From: Artemisia argyi
Taxonomy: Eukaryota > Streptophyta > Magnoliopsida > Asterales > Asteraceae
Length of the DNA: 64,000 nt
Assembly (NCBI GenBank): GCA_030686995.1
Contig: CM060685.1
Coordinates: 26,918,065-26,982,064 of the forward strand
Direction of reading: 5' to 3'
Below are positions 25,201 to 38,059 of this stretch, piece after piece. Numbering within the stretch: the first letter of the stretch is position 1; the number at the start of each line of letters is the position of its first letter. Under the pieces are notes generated by a model, which was not told the origin of the DNA, ran no database searches, and saw only the letters and a list, made by a program, of their open reading frames with translations. The translations under genes were made by a program, and so were the position numbers.

Positions 25201-27141
25201 AAGCCCTGCATAAGCTACCCAGTGGTCCCCATTGGTTGAGCTTTGCTTATTTGGAATCCTTACCAGCCCAATTTATTAGTTCAGCACTCAATAAGCCCTC
25301 TTGAGCTTATTACATAAGCTAAATTTGACCTCTTGGTTGCCTGTCTAGTGGTGTTTGGATCTCAGATTAGTTGGATTTGCTTATAAGCTTTTTATAAGCT
25401 TATTAAGTTAATCCAGTGAATTAACTTGTTAATACTTATTAATATACTATATATACATATTACTAATCTTTTATTTTCTTTTTTAAGCTTGTTTTAAAGC
25501 TTGTACCAAGCTCATAAGCTTGTATCACTCACTCAGATAACTGAGTGAAAACCCAGTTGGACCCCTCACTTCCCAAGCTCTTTCTGAGCTCATCAGTGGG
25601 TCCCACAACCTCAAACTTGGTTCTCCCAACCCTCCTCCTACCAGGCTTGAACCATTGACCCTTTGTTTGGCTTAGATCCTAGTGGACCCCACTTGGTTTT
25701 ACCTCACAAAGCTGTCCCATTTTCTGTCTCAGAACCAAATAAGCAAGTGCTTATTTGTGTTTTGTGGCTTATTCAAGCTACTTATTTGGTTGAATCTTGT
25801 TTAATATTGTATAAGTAACTTGTTAGAACCAGAATCTACCCTAGTGGACCCCACATAAGCTCATTTGAGCTTATTTCCTTAGAAAGTCAACTTTGGTCAA
25901 ACTGTTTGGGTAATAAGTACTCTCAGTGCTTATTTTTGATTTCTAAATTATTTGTCTTTGTAAAAGTTTGATATTTTAAGTATTTTATTAGATCTGTAAA
26001 AGAAAAACAAGAAAAAACCAAACTTAATTATAGTGATAGCTTCTATTTAATAGAAATTATCTATTTAATTTTCTTATTAGCTTATTTATAAGCACTTCTG
26101 CTATTTTATATTTTTATTAAATCTCTTATATATTAAAGTAATTTTATAAATTTTTCCAGAATTTTCTTTTGTCATCTAGTGTTATTTAGAATTAATATTA
26201 GTTTATTTAATAATTAAACAATAAATAAGAATTAAATAGCATAATATATTTTTATAAGGTAATACTTATATTTTATATTTTTCCTAGCTTCTATAAGTCA
26301 TAAAATAAATTTAGAAATTTTCTTGTGATTTATACTGTTCATTTACTAGTTTTCATAATTTAATTATTTTAATTAGATATTAACTAATAATTAGAATAAT
26401 AATTAGTAGATTAAATTAAAAATACATAAAATAAAGTTTTTATAAATTTTTAGGATTCCCATGATGATTAATTAGATATATAAAATTTTTTATAATTATC
26501 TAAGTCTTTTTAGTAATTTTAAATAAATTAATCAATGTAATTAGTTAAATAATAATTAAATAATAATTAATTAATAATAAATAGATAAATAGAGTGAAAA
26601 ATATAATTTTAAAATAAGTTTTATAATATTTTAGATTTTTAGAAATTTTAATTTTAATTTTCTAGACTTATTTTACATTTTCATAATTAATAGTTAAATA
26701 TTTTATAATTAATAAATAGTTATTAAATATAAATAATTAATTAAATAGTTTTTTATAAAATAAATATTTTAAATTTATTTAATTTGCATTTAAGCCCCTA
26801 AGGCTTATAAAATCCTACTATAAGTAAATTTGTTTTTGTTTACGTTTAATTAATAAACGTTTACGTTTTTCAGTCCCTTTTTCACGTGTACTTATCTGAT
26901 TTCACGTTTTAGTTAATTTAGCTTATTAAAGCTATTTTCTCTTATATTTCAGTAGTACAAATCACTTAAACCCTTTTCCTGTTCAATTCACCTGATCTTA
27001 AAGTCGTTTTATTTCAGATTTCACATCTCGTTGGGATCTAACGATCCGGGGAAACACTAAACTCACCGGAGTATTGGTTTAAGCTGTCTGACTTGTTGAC
27101 CATAACTTGGTTAATATTATCTGACTGTTTAGTGCCAATCA
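22293..27141 (+). mobile_element. Solo LTR of an Athila-type element (family of A and B)
   Basis: 4849 bp from TGATGAGTG to CCAATCA, flanked by CTTAG duplications, with no primer site, coding part or second LTR. Its ends and inner layout match the LTRs of A and B in reverse orientation: an array of GGTCCC...ACAAGTTTGG-type phrases (about 22450-22930), a C/T-rich segment (22950-23200), then long AT-rich sequence. It represents intra-element LTR recombination that removed the interior. The 151-residue proline-rich ORF at 22950-23405 lies in the C/T-rich tract and is not supported as a gene. Confidence 0.92.
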
Positions 27142-27524
27142 CTTAGCTTTAGGGATTTGATGGCTTGATTATCTTACTATCGGCCTCAGAAGGCGGATTT
27201 TGTGTCGGAAATTCTTAAGTAGGATGATTTAGAATCTCCTTATTTAAATGGATTGTGACGCCTCTTCAGTTAAATAAAGAAATTGTAAATCACCGAACCA
27301 TAAGTTTATGAGACCTTACTTACATAAATTTGGACGCTTCTTTATGTAAGTAATGTGTTATAAATAAGTGGGCTTAATTGTAGCCGATACAACTCCTTAA
27401 CCAGAATCTTAGATGAATCAGAGTAAACACGACTATTTTAGAGATCCCGAATTCTCTTAGACACACCGTAAGTAGTTAACATCAACTGAACTTCGGGACG
27501 AAGTTCTCCTTAAGGGGTACAGAC
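27142..27524 (+). other. First interior of Tekay-like element, distal part with purine tract
   Basis: Begins with the second CTTAG copy, matches 30784-31161 and ends with ACTTCGGGACGAAGTT and AAGGGGTACAGAC against LTR 2. The last part is the probable polypurine tract (27511-27524). Non-coding. Confidence 0.8.
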
Positions 27525-30475
27525 TGTAACAATTCGCAATTTCAGGTTAACTTTTATTCCCGAAAATTTCACTATTCACTTTTTACTATTCACTTTTCAC
27601 TATTCATCTCAGAAATTTTTATTTCATATTCTCGTAAGTTAAACTATTTTAACGATAATCCGAGAGTTTGACGCTCGTCGGATCATTTCTGCAAAAATCA
27701 CAAAGCCGTGTCCGAGATTTACTTTTAGGTTTAAACGTCCTTCCAGCATCCCGATATATCCATAAAACATTATAAACAATAGAAATATGATTTTCTCTCA
27801 TTTTATGACAATTCCAAAAGTTTCGGAATTTTACGTTTTTCAGTTCAGCGTTTTACGCGAATTACGCGTTTTAGACCCGCGTTTCCAGTTTTAGTAGCGT
27901 TTAAGCAACCCGATAGAACTTATCACTCATTAAATAGGCTAAGATAGGTTATATTAATAAGTTATAACATATTTATAAATTTCATATTTTTAGGATACCC
28001 GATTTTAAGTTTCATGACTTAACGACTTACCGTTAGCGATTACCGGGACCAAAACTCACTCCGTAACTTAGATAAGACCATGACTACTCATCTAGTCACC
28101 CCTTATCCCATATGAACGTGTATCACAAGCCTTTTTGGCTTGTGATAAGTCTTGAGGACTTTAGGTAGCAAACATGTGTAAAACTTCCTAAGTAAGCTTC
28201 CTAAATATCCTAAAAACTAACCTCCTTAATGAACCTTCCTAGCCACCTTCCTAACCTCCTCATTCATAGTATAAATAGCAAGCTAATCTCTTCCTTTCTT
28301 CATCACCAAAAACTCCACAACCTCAATACCTAGCACCATGATCCTTTGATCTTTAATATACAAGTTACACTACAAAGTTCAAGGTCTTAGTATTCTCTAC
28401 CTAGTTCTTAAGTTTGTTTGGTGATTCCATGGTTGAATTAAGAGCTACACAAGGTTACTAGGGCTGAAGTTAAATGGTTTTTACAAGGTTTATATCAAGT
28501 CTATCAATGGTTACAAGAGTTATGGTGAAGGGTTTACAAGCTTAGGTTTAGTGTCCTAGTTCTATACTTGACTTCCTTTCTTTAGAAAGCCAAAAGTTGT
28601 AAGCAAACCCTTATACACTTTCTTGCTCAATATCATTTTCATGCTCTTTGTGTTCTTTTCATGCTATATATGTTCTTGTTATTGTGTTCATGATGTTTAA
28701 AAATGGATAAAACGAGTATTGGTATACATATGTTAACTTATGACAAGCAAACAAGCAAACTAGTGATTTTTATGGAAAACCACGACCACAATAGTATAAC
28801 TTTGATATTTGACACTTACTTACTGTTAAAGAGGACTTAACAAGGAAAACATAGCAATTTGAATCACCCAAAACGAGTATACGAGTCAAAAGTTATGACC
28901 ATTTGAAGTTAGCGAAACCAAAACGGCAAAACTGCCTAAATAGCATTCTGATCAAATTATGATTTTGAAAGTCCCACTTCTGCTCCGATTCATCAAAAAG
29001 TTAAAACACGAAAGGTGTCCGGAACGACGTTTTCGTTCAGGATCAAAGAAGCTCGAGCCCTGAAAACGCTTTCCGAGTGATAATTTTCTTCAAATTCTTA
29101 ACAGCCCATTTTAGACCAAAGTCACTATATTATAGTTATGATTCACTAAGACCAAGAGGTCTAATGACCTAAAGCCAAGACCACAACCATAGCTAAAGCC
29201 AAGGTTGAGTCTCAAGATCATGGTAACAATGACCAAGGTCACGGCAAAGCCACGGCTAAAGACCATATAACTTTTAAAGATCAAAAAGCTTATATATATA
29301 TGTTATCAAATACTACAATAGTAGGGAGCCTCATGTGAGGAGTTCATTAAGTAAGCCGTCGAGACGAGTTGTGGATTTACGAATTAAAGTGTCCTGGCTC
29401 CTCGAACGTTTACTCCATGACTTCTGAATTATGTCGGCCCGAACGGTAGTAAGAGATGTACAAACTATACATGTTTCATAAACGACTTATATTCAAAGAC
29501 TTACACTATATACTAAGTACTACATCATGAACATTATGCAAGACATATATTGGCAATTCGTCGTATTCTTAGACGTTACTCCAAACCTAAGTGGCAACGT
29601 TCTATTATAGGTTGCTCTTAGAGACTTTCGCGATTCGACTACCACTTTCATTTCTCATTACATAGACTTAAGGTGAGTCATAGCCCCTACTCTTTTCGTA
29701 CTTGTTTTAACTCTTGGGGGGGATACATGCTCACTACTTGCTTACTTGTACAAATACTCAAAACATTTATTCTTGACTGTGTTATACTTGATTGCATACA
29801 TGACTGTGTTATACTTAATTGCGTTATTCTATTTAGTAGTTAGTACTTATCTTTGGGAAGTGGCTCCCAGTTGTCTTTGGGAAGTGGCTCCCAGTTTTCT
29901 TTGGGAAGTGGCTCCCAGTTGTCTTTGTGAATTGGCTCCCAAGTGAGGTCTTCGGAGATGAAGTAGAGACTCACTACTAATCGCTTAATTGTTTTGATGA
30001 ACTATTATACATGTCTTAATCATATTATATTGTAGCAGTGGGTTGTGAACACACAGGTTACAAGTCTCTTATGGCGGGACTTGTAACTGAGTGGATTCAC
30101 GATGCCTTTGCTGTGTGAACATTCTTTTAAGGCTTTTCAACTGTTTTAAGACAAACTCTATGAACTCACCAACCATTGTGTTGACACTTTAGCATGTTTA
30201 TCTCAGGTTAGTAAGGCGATAGCTAGTGCATGGAACTTAGAGTCAAGCTGCATATTCTGAAGACTTACGCTTTTATCATTTACCATTCCAAACATTTTGT
30301 ATACATTTATGTATCATACTTTGGAATCTCATGTTTGTAACTTTGAATTCATTAATCGAATGGTAACTTTTCAAAACGTCTCATTTAGAGTTCGTTTTCT
30401 ATACCTTGTACTTTGTAGTATGAAGTAGCACCCCTGTGACACAGTCTTCCGCTGCGATATTTTGGGGGTGTTAGA
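27525..30475 (+). repeat. LTR 2 (middle) of the Tekay-like element
   Basis: 2951 bp. Shares the 9-bp AACATTATG and CACAAGCCT with LTR 3, but its 3' end TGTTAGA and the primer site that follows are as in LTR 1. Private changes include GGATCAAAG for GGAACAAAG near 29041 and TTGTAGTATG for TTGTATTATG near 30416. Confidence 0.9.
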
Positions 30476-31161
30476 GATTGGTACCAGAGCCTTGGTTATA
30501 GAGAACTAGGTTGCATTTAGTGCCTAGACTATAACTGCTATATACGTTGGGACCTTCCTCTTTATTTGCCTTACACACAATACATACACATATGCTTTTT
30601 GGTTAGAGGTTTGCTTAGTTCCACGCTATTAGATGATGTGACTTTAGCATTATAAGGAGCCCCAGAGATTCGTCGAGTCATTAAAAACATGGAGCTCAGT
30701 AATAATTAATTAGTTAACTTGATCTTGTGACAGTTCTTGTTTGATTAGACACAAGATTTGAGTTAAATAATATTATTGCTTAGCTTTAGTGATTTGATGG
30801 CTTGATTATCTTACTATCGGCCTCAGAAGGCGGATTTTGTGTCGGAAATTCTTAAGTAGGATGATTTAGAATCTCCTTATTTAAATGGATTGTGACGCCT
30901 CTTCAGTTAAATAAAGAAATTGTAAATCACCGAACCATAAGTTTATGAGACCTTACTTACATAAATTTGGACGCTTCTTTATGTAAGTAATGTGTTATAA
31001 ATAAGTGGGCTTAATTGTAGCCGATACAACTCCTTAACCAGAATCTTAGATGAATCAGAGTAAACACGACTATTTTAGAGATCCCGAATTCTCTTAGACA
31101 CACCGTAAGTAGTTAACATCAACTGAACTTCGGGACGAAGTTCTCCTTAAGGGGTACAGAC
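30476..31161 (+). other. Second interior of Tekay-like element (uninterrupted)
   Basis: 686 bp with primer site at the start and purine tract at the end, no ORF of interest. It equals the first interior after removal of the solo LTR and one CTTAG. This confirms both the interior length and the solo LTR boundaries. Confidence 0.88.
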
Positions 31162-34112
31162 TGTAACAATTCGCAATTTCAGGTTAACTTTTATTCCCGA
31201 AAATTTCACTATTCACTTTTTACTATTCACTTTTCACTATTCATCTCAGAAATTTTTATTTCATATTCTCGTAAGTTAAACTATTTTAACGATAATCCAA
31301 GAGTTTGACGCTCGTCGGATCATTTCTGCAAAAATCACAAAGCCGTGTCCGAGATTTACTTTTAGGTTTAAACGTCCTTCCAGCATCCCGATATATCCAT
31401 AAAACATTATAAACAATAGAAATATGATTTTCTCTCATTTTATGACAATTCCAAAAGTTTCGGAATTTTACGTTTTTCAGTTCAGCGTTTTACGCGAATT
31501 ACGCGTTTTAGACCCGCGTTTCCAGTTTTAGTAGCGTTTAAGCAACCCGATAGAACTTATCACTCATTAAATAGGCTAAGATAGGTTATATTAATAAGTT
31601 ATAACATATTTATAAATTTCATATTTTTAGGATACCCGATTTTAAGTTTCATGACTTAACGATTTACCGTTAGCGATTACCGGGACCAAAACTCACTCCG
31701 TAACTTAGATAAGACCATGACTACTCATCTAGTCACCCCTTATCCCATATGAACGTGTATCACAAGCCTTTTTGGCTTGTGATAAGTCTTGAGGACTTTA
31801 GGTAGCAAACATGTGTAAAACTTCCTAAGTAAGCTTCCTAAATATCCTAAAAACTAACCTCCTTAATGAACCTTCCTAGCCACCTTCCTAACCTCCTCAT
31901 TCATAGTATAAATAGCAAGCTAATCTCTTCCTTTCTTCATCACCAAAAACTCCACAACCTCAATACCTAGCACCATGATCCTTTGATCTTTAATATACAA
32001 GTTACACTACAAAGTTCAAGGTCTTAGTATTCTCTACCTAGTTCTTAAGTTTGTTTGGTGATTCCATGGTTGAATTAAGAGCTACACAAGGTTACTAGGG
32101 CTGAAGTTAAATGGTTTTTACAAGGTTTATATCAAGTCTATCAATGGTTACAAGAGTTATGGTGAAGGGTTTACAAGCTTAGGTTTAGTGTCCTAGTTCT
32201 ATACTTGACTTCCTTTCTTTAGAAAGCCAAAAGTTGTAAGCAAACCCTTATACACTTTCTTGCTCAATATCATTTTCATGCTCTTTGTGTTCTTTTCATG
32301 CTATATATGTTCTTGTTATTGTGTTCATGATGTTTAAAAATGGATAAAACGAGTATTGGTATACATATGTTAACTTATGACAAGCAAACAAGCAAACTAG
32401 TGATTTTTATGGAAAACCACGACCACAATAGTATAACTTTGATATTTGACACTTACTTACTGTTAAAGAGGACTTAACAAGGAAAACATAGCAATTTGAA
32501 TCACCCAAAACGAGTATACGAGTCAAAAGTTATGACCATTTGAAGTTAGCGAAACCAAAACGACAAAACTGCCTAAATAGCATTCTGATCAAATTATGAT
32601 TTTGAAAGTCCCACTTCTGCTCCGATTCATCAAAAAGTTAAAACACGAAAGGTGTCCGGAACGACGTTTTCGTTCAGGAACAAAGAAGCTCGAGCCCTGA
32701 AAACGCTTTCCGAGTGATAATTTTCTTCAAATTCTTAACAGCCCATTTTAGACCAAAGTCACTATATTATAGTTATGATTCACTAAGACCAAGAGGTCTA
32801 ATGACCTAAAGCCAAGACCACAACCATAGCTAAAGCCAAGGTTGAGTCTCAAGATCATGGTAACAATGACCAAGGTCACGGCAAAGCCACGGCTAAAGAC
32901 CATATAACTTTTAAAGATCAAAAAGCTTATATATATATGTTATCAAATACTACAATAGTAGGGAGCCTCATGTGAGGAGTTCATTAAGTAAGCCGTCGAG
33001 ACGAGTTGTGGATTTACGAATTAAAGTGTCCTGGCTCCTCGAACGTTTACTCCATGACTTCTGAATTATGTCGGCCCGAACGGTAGTAAGAGATGTACAA
33101 ACTATACATGTTTCATAAACGACTTATATTCAAAGACTTACACTATATACTAAGTACTACATCATGAACATTATGCAAGACATATATTGGCAATTCGTCG
33201 TATTCTTAGACGTTACTCCAAACCTAAGTGGCAACGTTCTATTATAGGTTGCTCTTAGAGACTTTCGCGATTCGACTACCACTTTCATTTCTCATTACAT
33301 AGACTTAAGGTGAGTCATAGCCCCTACTCTTTTCGTACTTGTTTTAACTCTTGGGGGGGATACATGCTCACTACTTGCTTACTTGTACAAATACTCAAAA
33401 CATTTATTCTTGACTGTGTTATACTTGATTGCATACATGACTGTGTTATACTTAATTGCGTTATTCTATTTAGTAGTTAGTACTTATCTTTGGGAAGTGG
33501 CTCCCAGTTGTCTTTGGGAAGTGGCTCCCAGTTTTCTTTGGGAAGTGGCTCCCAGTTGTCTTTGTGAATTGGCTCCCAAGTGAGGTCTTCGGAGATGAAG
33601 TAGAGACTCACTACTAATCGCTTAATTGTTTTGATGAACTATTATACATGTCTTAATCATATTATATTGTAGCAGTGGGTTGTGAACACACAGGTTACAA
33701 GTCTCTTATGGCGGGACTTGTAACTGAGTGGATTCACGATGCCTTTGCTGTGTGAACATTCTTTTAAGGCTTTTCAACTGTTTTAAGACAAACTCTATGA
33801 ACTCACCAACCATTGTGTTGACACTTTAGCATGTTTATCTCAGGTTAGTAAGGCGATAGCTAGTGCATGGAACTTAGAGTCAAGCTGCATATTCTGAAGA
33901 CTTACGCTTTTATCATTTACCATTCCAAACATTTTGTATACATTTATGTATCATACTTTGGAATCTCATGTTTGTAACTTTGAATTCATTAATCGAATGG
34001 TAACTTTTCAAAACGTCTCATTTAGAGTTCGTTTTCTATACCTTGTACTTTGTATTATGAAGTAGCACCCCTGTGACACAGTCTTCCGCTGCGATATTTT
34101 GGGGGTGTTACA
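31162..34112 (+). repeat. LTR 3 of the Tekay-like element
   Basis: 2951 bp, ends TGTTACA directly against the TTTAT duplication. Private changes include AATCCAAGAG (others AATCCGAGAG) near 31298 and AACGATTTACC near 31660. Confidence 0.9.
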
Positions 34113-34117
34113 TTTAT
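34113..34117. repeat. Target-site duplication TTTAT, right
   Basis: Exact copy of 19038-19042. Confidence 0.85.
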
Positions 34118-37100
34118 CACCTTCAAACATCTCTACTCTCTGCTAATAAGCTTACAAAAAACCCATTATTTCATAATCACCAAACATGTAAATTATAGCA
34201 ATCACGATCCAATCACAAACAACCCGTTGGCTCATATCAAACTATATGGATATGCATTAACAAAAGTATAACACAACTCCGGTTCGAATAAAGTATTAGA
34301 CACAACCACCCATAGATTTTTAATTAACTGCCAAACAAAAAACCAATATACAAAGCGAATTCGAATTTATCAATTAACTGAAGGGAAAAAAAAAAAAAAA
34401 AAAAACTAACAATAAGCAAATCGAATTAGCAGATTAATTAACTGAAAAAAGTAAAAATATAAATAAAAATTGCAAATTGAATTAGGGTTTACATTGATTA
34501 ACGGAAAGAAAAAACTTATCATGACTGTTGAATTAAGTCATCACATAACACACGATAGATTAAAAAGATGGAGGCTATGAAGATTCGAGTGTATGGTTTT
34601 GTGTTACCAGAAACATAAACTATCCTACATGACATAAAAATATAGATTATATTTTTGTTGATGGAGGAAGTGGTGGTGTATTAGATAAACAGGAGGTGGT
34701 GTATTAGTTCGATTTTGTTTTGGTAAAATTATTAGGGGTCGATATATGATGAAATCCAGGAAGGGACTGGCTGTATTTGATTGTGGTTTTGTTTTTCAAA
34801 TTTTTTGTTTAAACCCCTAAAGATATTGTAGATTCACCCCACCTTTTTAAAGTTTTTTTTTTCATACTTTTGACACATTTAACTTTTCACTAAGTTTTCA
34901 CCTAAAACGAATTTACATTTTTTTTGGGTTAAATTTGGAAATATTTAAGGCTCTTTTTATTAAAAATCTTTAAAATAAAAAATAAAATAAAAAATTTATT
35001 ACCTAATAAGGAATGAATTGATTTTTTTGAAATGGAAAAATTCCAATAATGGTTTTATTTTATTATATAAAAGATTATTTTAAACCGATGGTTATAGACT
35101 TATAGACTACAACGGTACCCGCGCAATGCGTCAGCGGGTACCGTGTGATTATATTTTATGTTATTTGGTTAGTTGTCTTCATACTTTATAAGTAGAGATA
35201 TTAGAGATGGTTAAGTAAAATAATTTTAGTTTGAACAACCAATCGCTTCTTAATTAACTTGCTTCCTAACAAATTAATTTTAAAATATTTCTATAATAAA
35301 CAAGAAAAAAGTCTGAATTTAAAGCCTTTCTAATTATAGAATAGTTTCAAATTATTTATATAGTAGTATAGATAAAGAGTGATTAATTGAGTCTTTTTGG
35401 TCTCTTCACCTTTTACACACACTAAGATAACCACTTTTATCTCGAAATTGTTACCACTCAAAAGAAACCCAACATACGACTAGCATAATCTCAAGCTTAT
35501 AAATTTATAATAAAAACAATTTAAACTTAACATAGTTTCAAAATTTTAAACAAACACCCTGTTCACTAGGTGTAGAAATATGTAAAAATGAATCCTTGTT
35601 CGCTGCTTGTATTGATGACCGAGATGATATGATTAAAGCGAGTTGGGAAAAGTGGAAAAAATTAAAGATTGTATGTACTATATTTTGCAAAAAATATTCG
35701 AAATATCAAACAGATAATGCAATGAAAGCTCACATGGATAATGAAATAGAAGGAAAATAAAGATTTAGAGGGTGTTTGATAGCCTCTTAATGGGCCTCGC
35801 ACTTATTCAGTCAGTGAGAAATGTTGTTTGATGGCTATTTTGTCTTCTCTGAACTATCCCAATAGGTGTTGAATCTCTAAGCATAGAATATATGCAAAAT
35901 GATACAGTGAGAGAAACGTTCCTTATATGTCATATTGGAGAGTCCCTTTTATAATAATTTTATACTCTATTTCTTGTTACAATAAATTATACATTTACAA
36001 AACTAGTTGTAGTCAACTTATATACATTTATTTTATCATGTCTCGTTAAACGTAATTATTCATCAACACATGTACGCAAATTATGACATCAACTCAAAAT
36101 ATTAACCATAGAATGAAGCTATAAGAACGTAAAAAGTCTAATTCATAAAATGTTATACATGAGTATTATCAAAAATAGTAATGAATAATTCAAATTATAT
36201 GTTGTTTACAGTACTTATTCACAACACTTGTCAAACAATATGTATCATTCAGATTCAGTTTCATTCAGAGACTTTAAATCATTCAGAGTCTTCGAATCAT
36301 TCAGCGCTAAATCATAATGTATTATCAACCCACCAGTCATTGTTGTCGTTAAACTGTTGAATTAAAGACCAATAGTACAAGAATTTAACTATATTAAGCA
36401 ATGGTAGACACGTGAGGGTCATTAGAGTTGTGTACAGTGTTTTGTCAAAAATGATGTTACTGAGTAGTACTGAGCGTGTTAAAAGAAGTAGTAGTAGTGA
36501 GGTACATAACTAGTTTACACATTTTTATATACTCACAAGAAGCTAACTTATTCAAATATGGCAAATAAATTAAGTAACCTAATTATGTCAATTGTTGTCG
36601 TTAACTATACCTAATGTGTATGAGATAGATAAAAATAAATTTTGGCGAAAAATGTTAACATATATTAATCAACAACATTAATATATGAAGGGAATAGTTT
36701 ATACTTTATATATACTATGTCAAATGAAATGAGAAATGTGAAAAGTATTCATGAAATTGACTCTTAAGTAAACAATGAATGGTTAATCCAGCTTGACTCA
36801 CTCATTTAACTTAGGTAAAAATTAAAATGACATTCACAATTTCACAATATAGTATGTGCCCGATATGGACCATATGGTCGTTTGATATTGACTAAAGATA
36901 TCAAGAGTGCTATTTAATGAACCAATTGTGTCAACATAATGTCATTGTCAAAAATTGTAGCCACCAAAACTTTATAGAATTGGTTGTTGAGAAGAGTAAA
37001 TTGGTCTTGATATTCTCACCAACCCCATGGCTTCGATAATTGAGGAGTGATCAACTTTGCACCATCTTATTTTCTAATGAAATATCTTCAATTATTTTGT

Positions 37101-37159
37101 CATCAGAAAAATGTCGACATTTTACTCACGTCTTCAAGTCTTACACTATGTTCTGAAGT

Positions 37160-37192
<33 letters not shown>

Positions 37193-37294
37193 GAAAAAGA
37201 GTGAAACAAAATAATGTTGTGTTATTGAGTTTTTTCAACGAAGAAAAGAAAGTGGAGTGAAAAGGAGAGAGATGTAAGTCTTTGTATTTTGAGG
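34118..37294. other. AT-rich intergenic DNA
   Basis: Continues the locus broken by the Tekay-like insertion. No convincing gene. It contains an A run at 34388-34405, an 11-bp-arm hairpin at 35112-35144, a possible Tourist-type left end (GAGGGTGTTTGATAGCC) near 35767, several TCATTCAGAGTCTT-type repeats at 36240-36310 and a 28-base T run at 37161-37188. Confidence 0.5.
35112..35144. repeat. Perfect hairpin ACGGTACCCGC / GCGGGTACCGT
   Basis: Eleven-base arms around an 11-base loop, GC-rich in an AT-rich setting. Similar GC hairpins end Helitrons, but no CTRR-T terminus follows clearly. Confidence 0.5.
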
Positions 37295-37451
37295 TGTGCT
37301 ACACCCACATAAAGTTTACAAATTTTCACTCACTCGCTGACGTGGCAGAGTGCTGATTGGTTGATTTTCTGTGGCCCATAGAAAACCAACCAATCAGCAC
37401 TCTGCCACGTCAGCAAGTGGCTGAAATTTTGTAAACCTTAGGTGGATCTAG
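37295..37451. mobile_element. Fold-back MITE with about 75-bp arms
   Basis: A near-perfect inverted repeat: the arm CGCTGACGTGGCAGAGTGCT continuing into GATTGGTTG is mirrored by CAACCAATC and the complement on the right, with outer arms around GTTTACAAA also paired. There is almost no loop. Outer ends (GTGTGCTACACCCAC versus ATGCTAGATCCACC inverted) are less conserved, and no clean target duplication is seen. Confidence 0.7.
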
Positions 37452-37545
37452 CATTTTCCTTATATTTTTACTCTATAATGTTTCATTTCATCCCATAAAT
37501 GGGATGAAAGTTAAGGACCCACCACTTTTTTAACTTTTCTTTACA

Positions 37546-38007
37546 CTAGACGAACACCCGTGCATAGCAACGGGATTTTATAGCGACAGATCGTTTAGTG
37601 ATAAAAGAAAGTTTATAGGTTATAAATGAAAAATAATAAAAGTTAGGGGTGGCAAATCTTGCTCAATTTATAATTTTTTGGCGATTTTTGACACTTTTTT
37701 AAAAGTTTGGGGCGTTTTTTGCCCCTTTCATTTATTTGATTGGCTCTTACAGGCAAAAGATAAAAACATATATTATTAGATACGCTTTCGAATTACACAA
37801 TTCAACTTTCAAGCAATTACTCTCATTTTTTTCCGACCAATTTCACTTGTCACTGGTAACTATAAAACATTACAACGACTTTAATTTTAATTTATCTCAT
37901 TTATTAACTATTTTATGCATAATTATTTAATGCTCTAATTAATTGATAGATATATTTAATTAGTTGCATTTTTATTCATTTGTCCAAGCAGGTTTTCTCA
38001 TTGCAGT

Positions 38008-38059
<52 letters not shown>

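Larger units (their letters stand above)
19043..34112 (+). mobile_element. Tandem non-autonomous Tekay/Del-like gypsy element (three LTRs, two interiors)
   Basis: LTRs at 19043-21984, 27525-30475 and 31162-34112 separate two short interiors; the outermost ends carry a TTTAT duplication, so the whole array behaves as one integration. The LTRs open TGTAACA and the last closes TGTTACA. Each interior starts with an initiator-tRNA-Met-type primer site and ends with ACTTCGGGACGAAGTT then AAGGGG before the next LTR, an arrangement I associate with Tekay/Del chromoviruses. The interiors are 686 bp (excluding a nested solo LTR) and hold no gag or pol, so the element is non-autonomous. The array most simply arose by unequal recombination between LTRs. 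Confidence 0.9.

Noticed and set aside
37736..37930. A 64-residue ORF
   Set aside because: It lies wholly inside an hAT MITE and is non-conserved AT-rich sequence.
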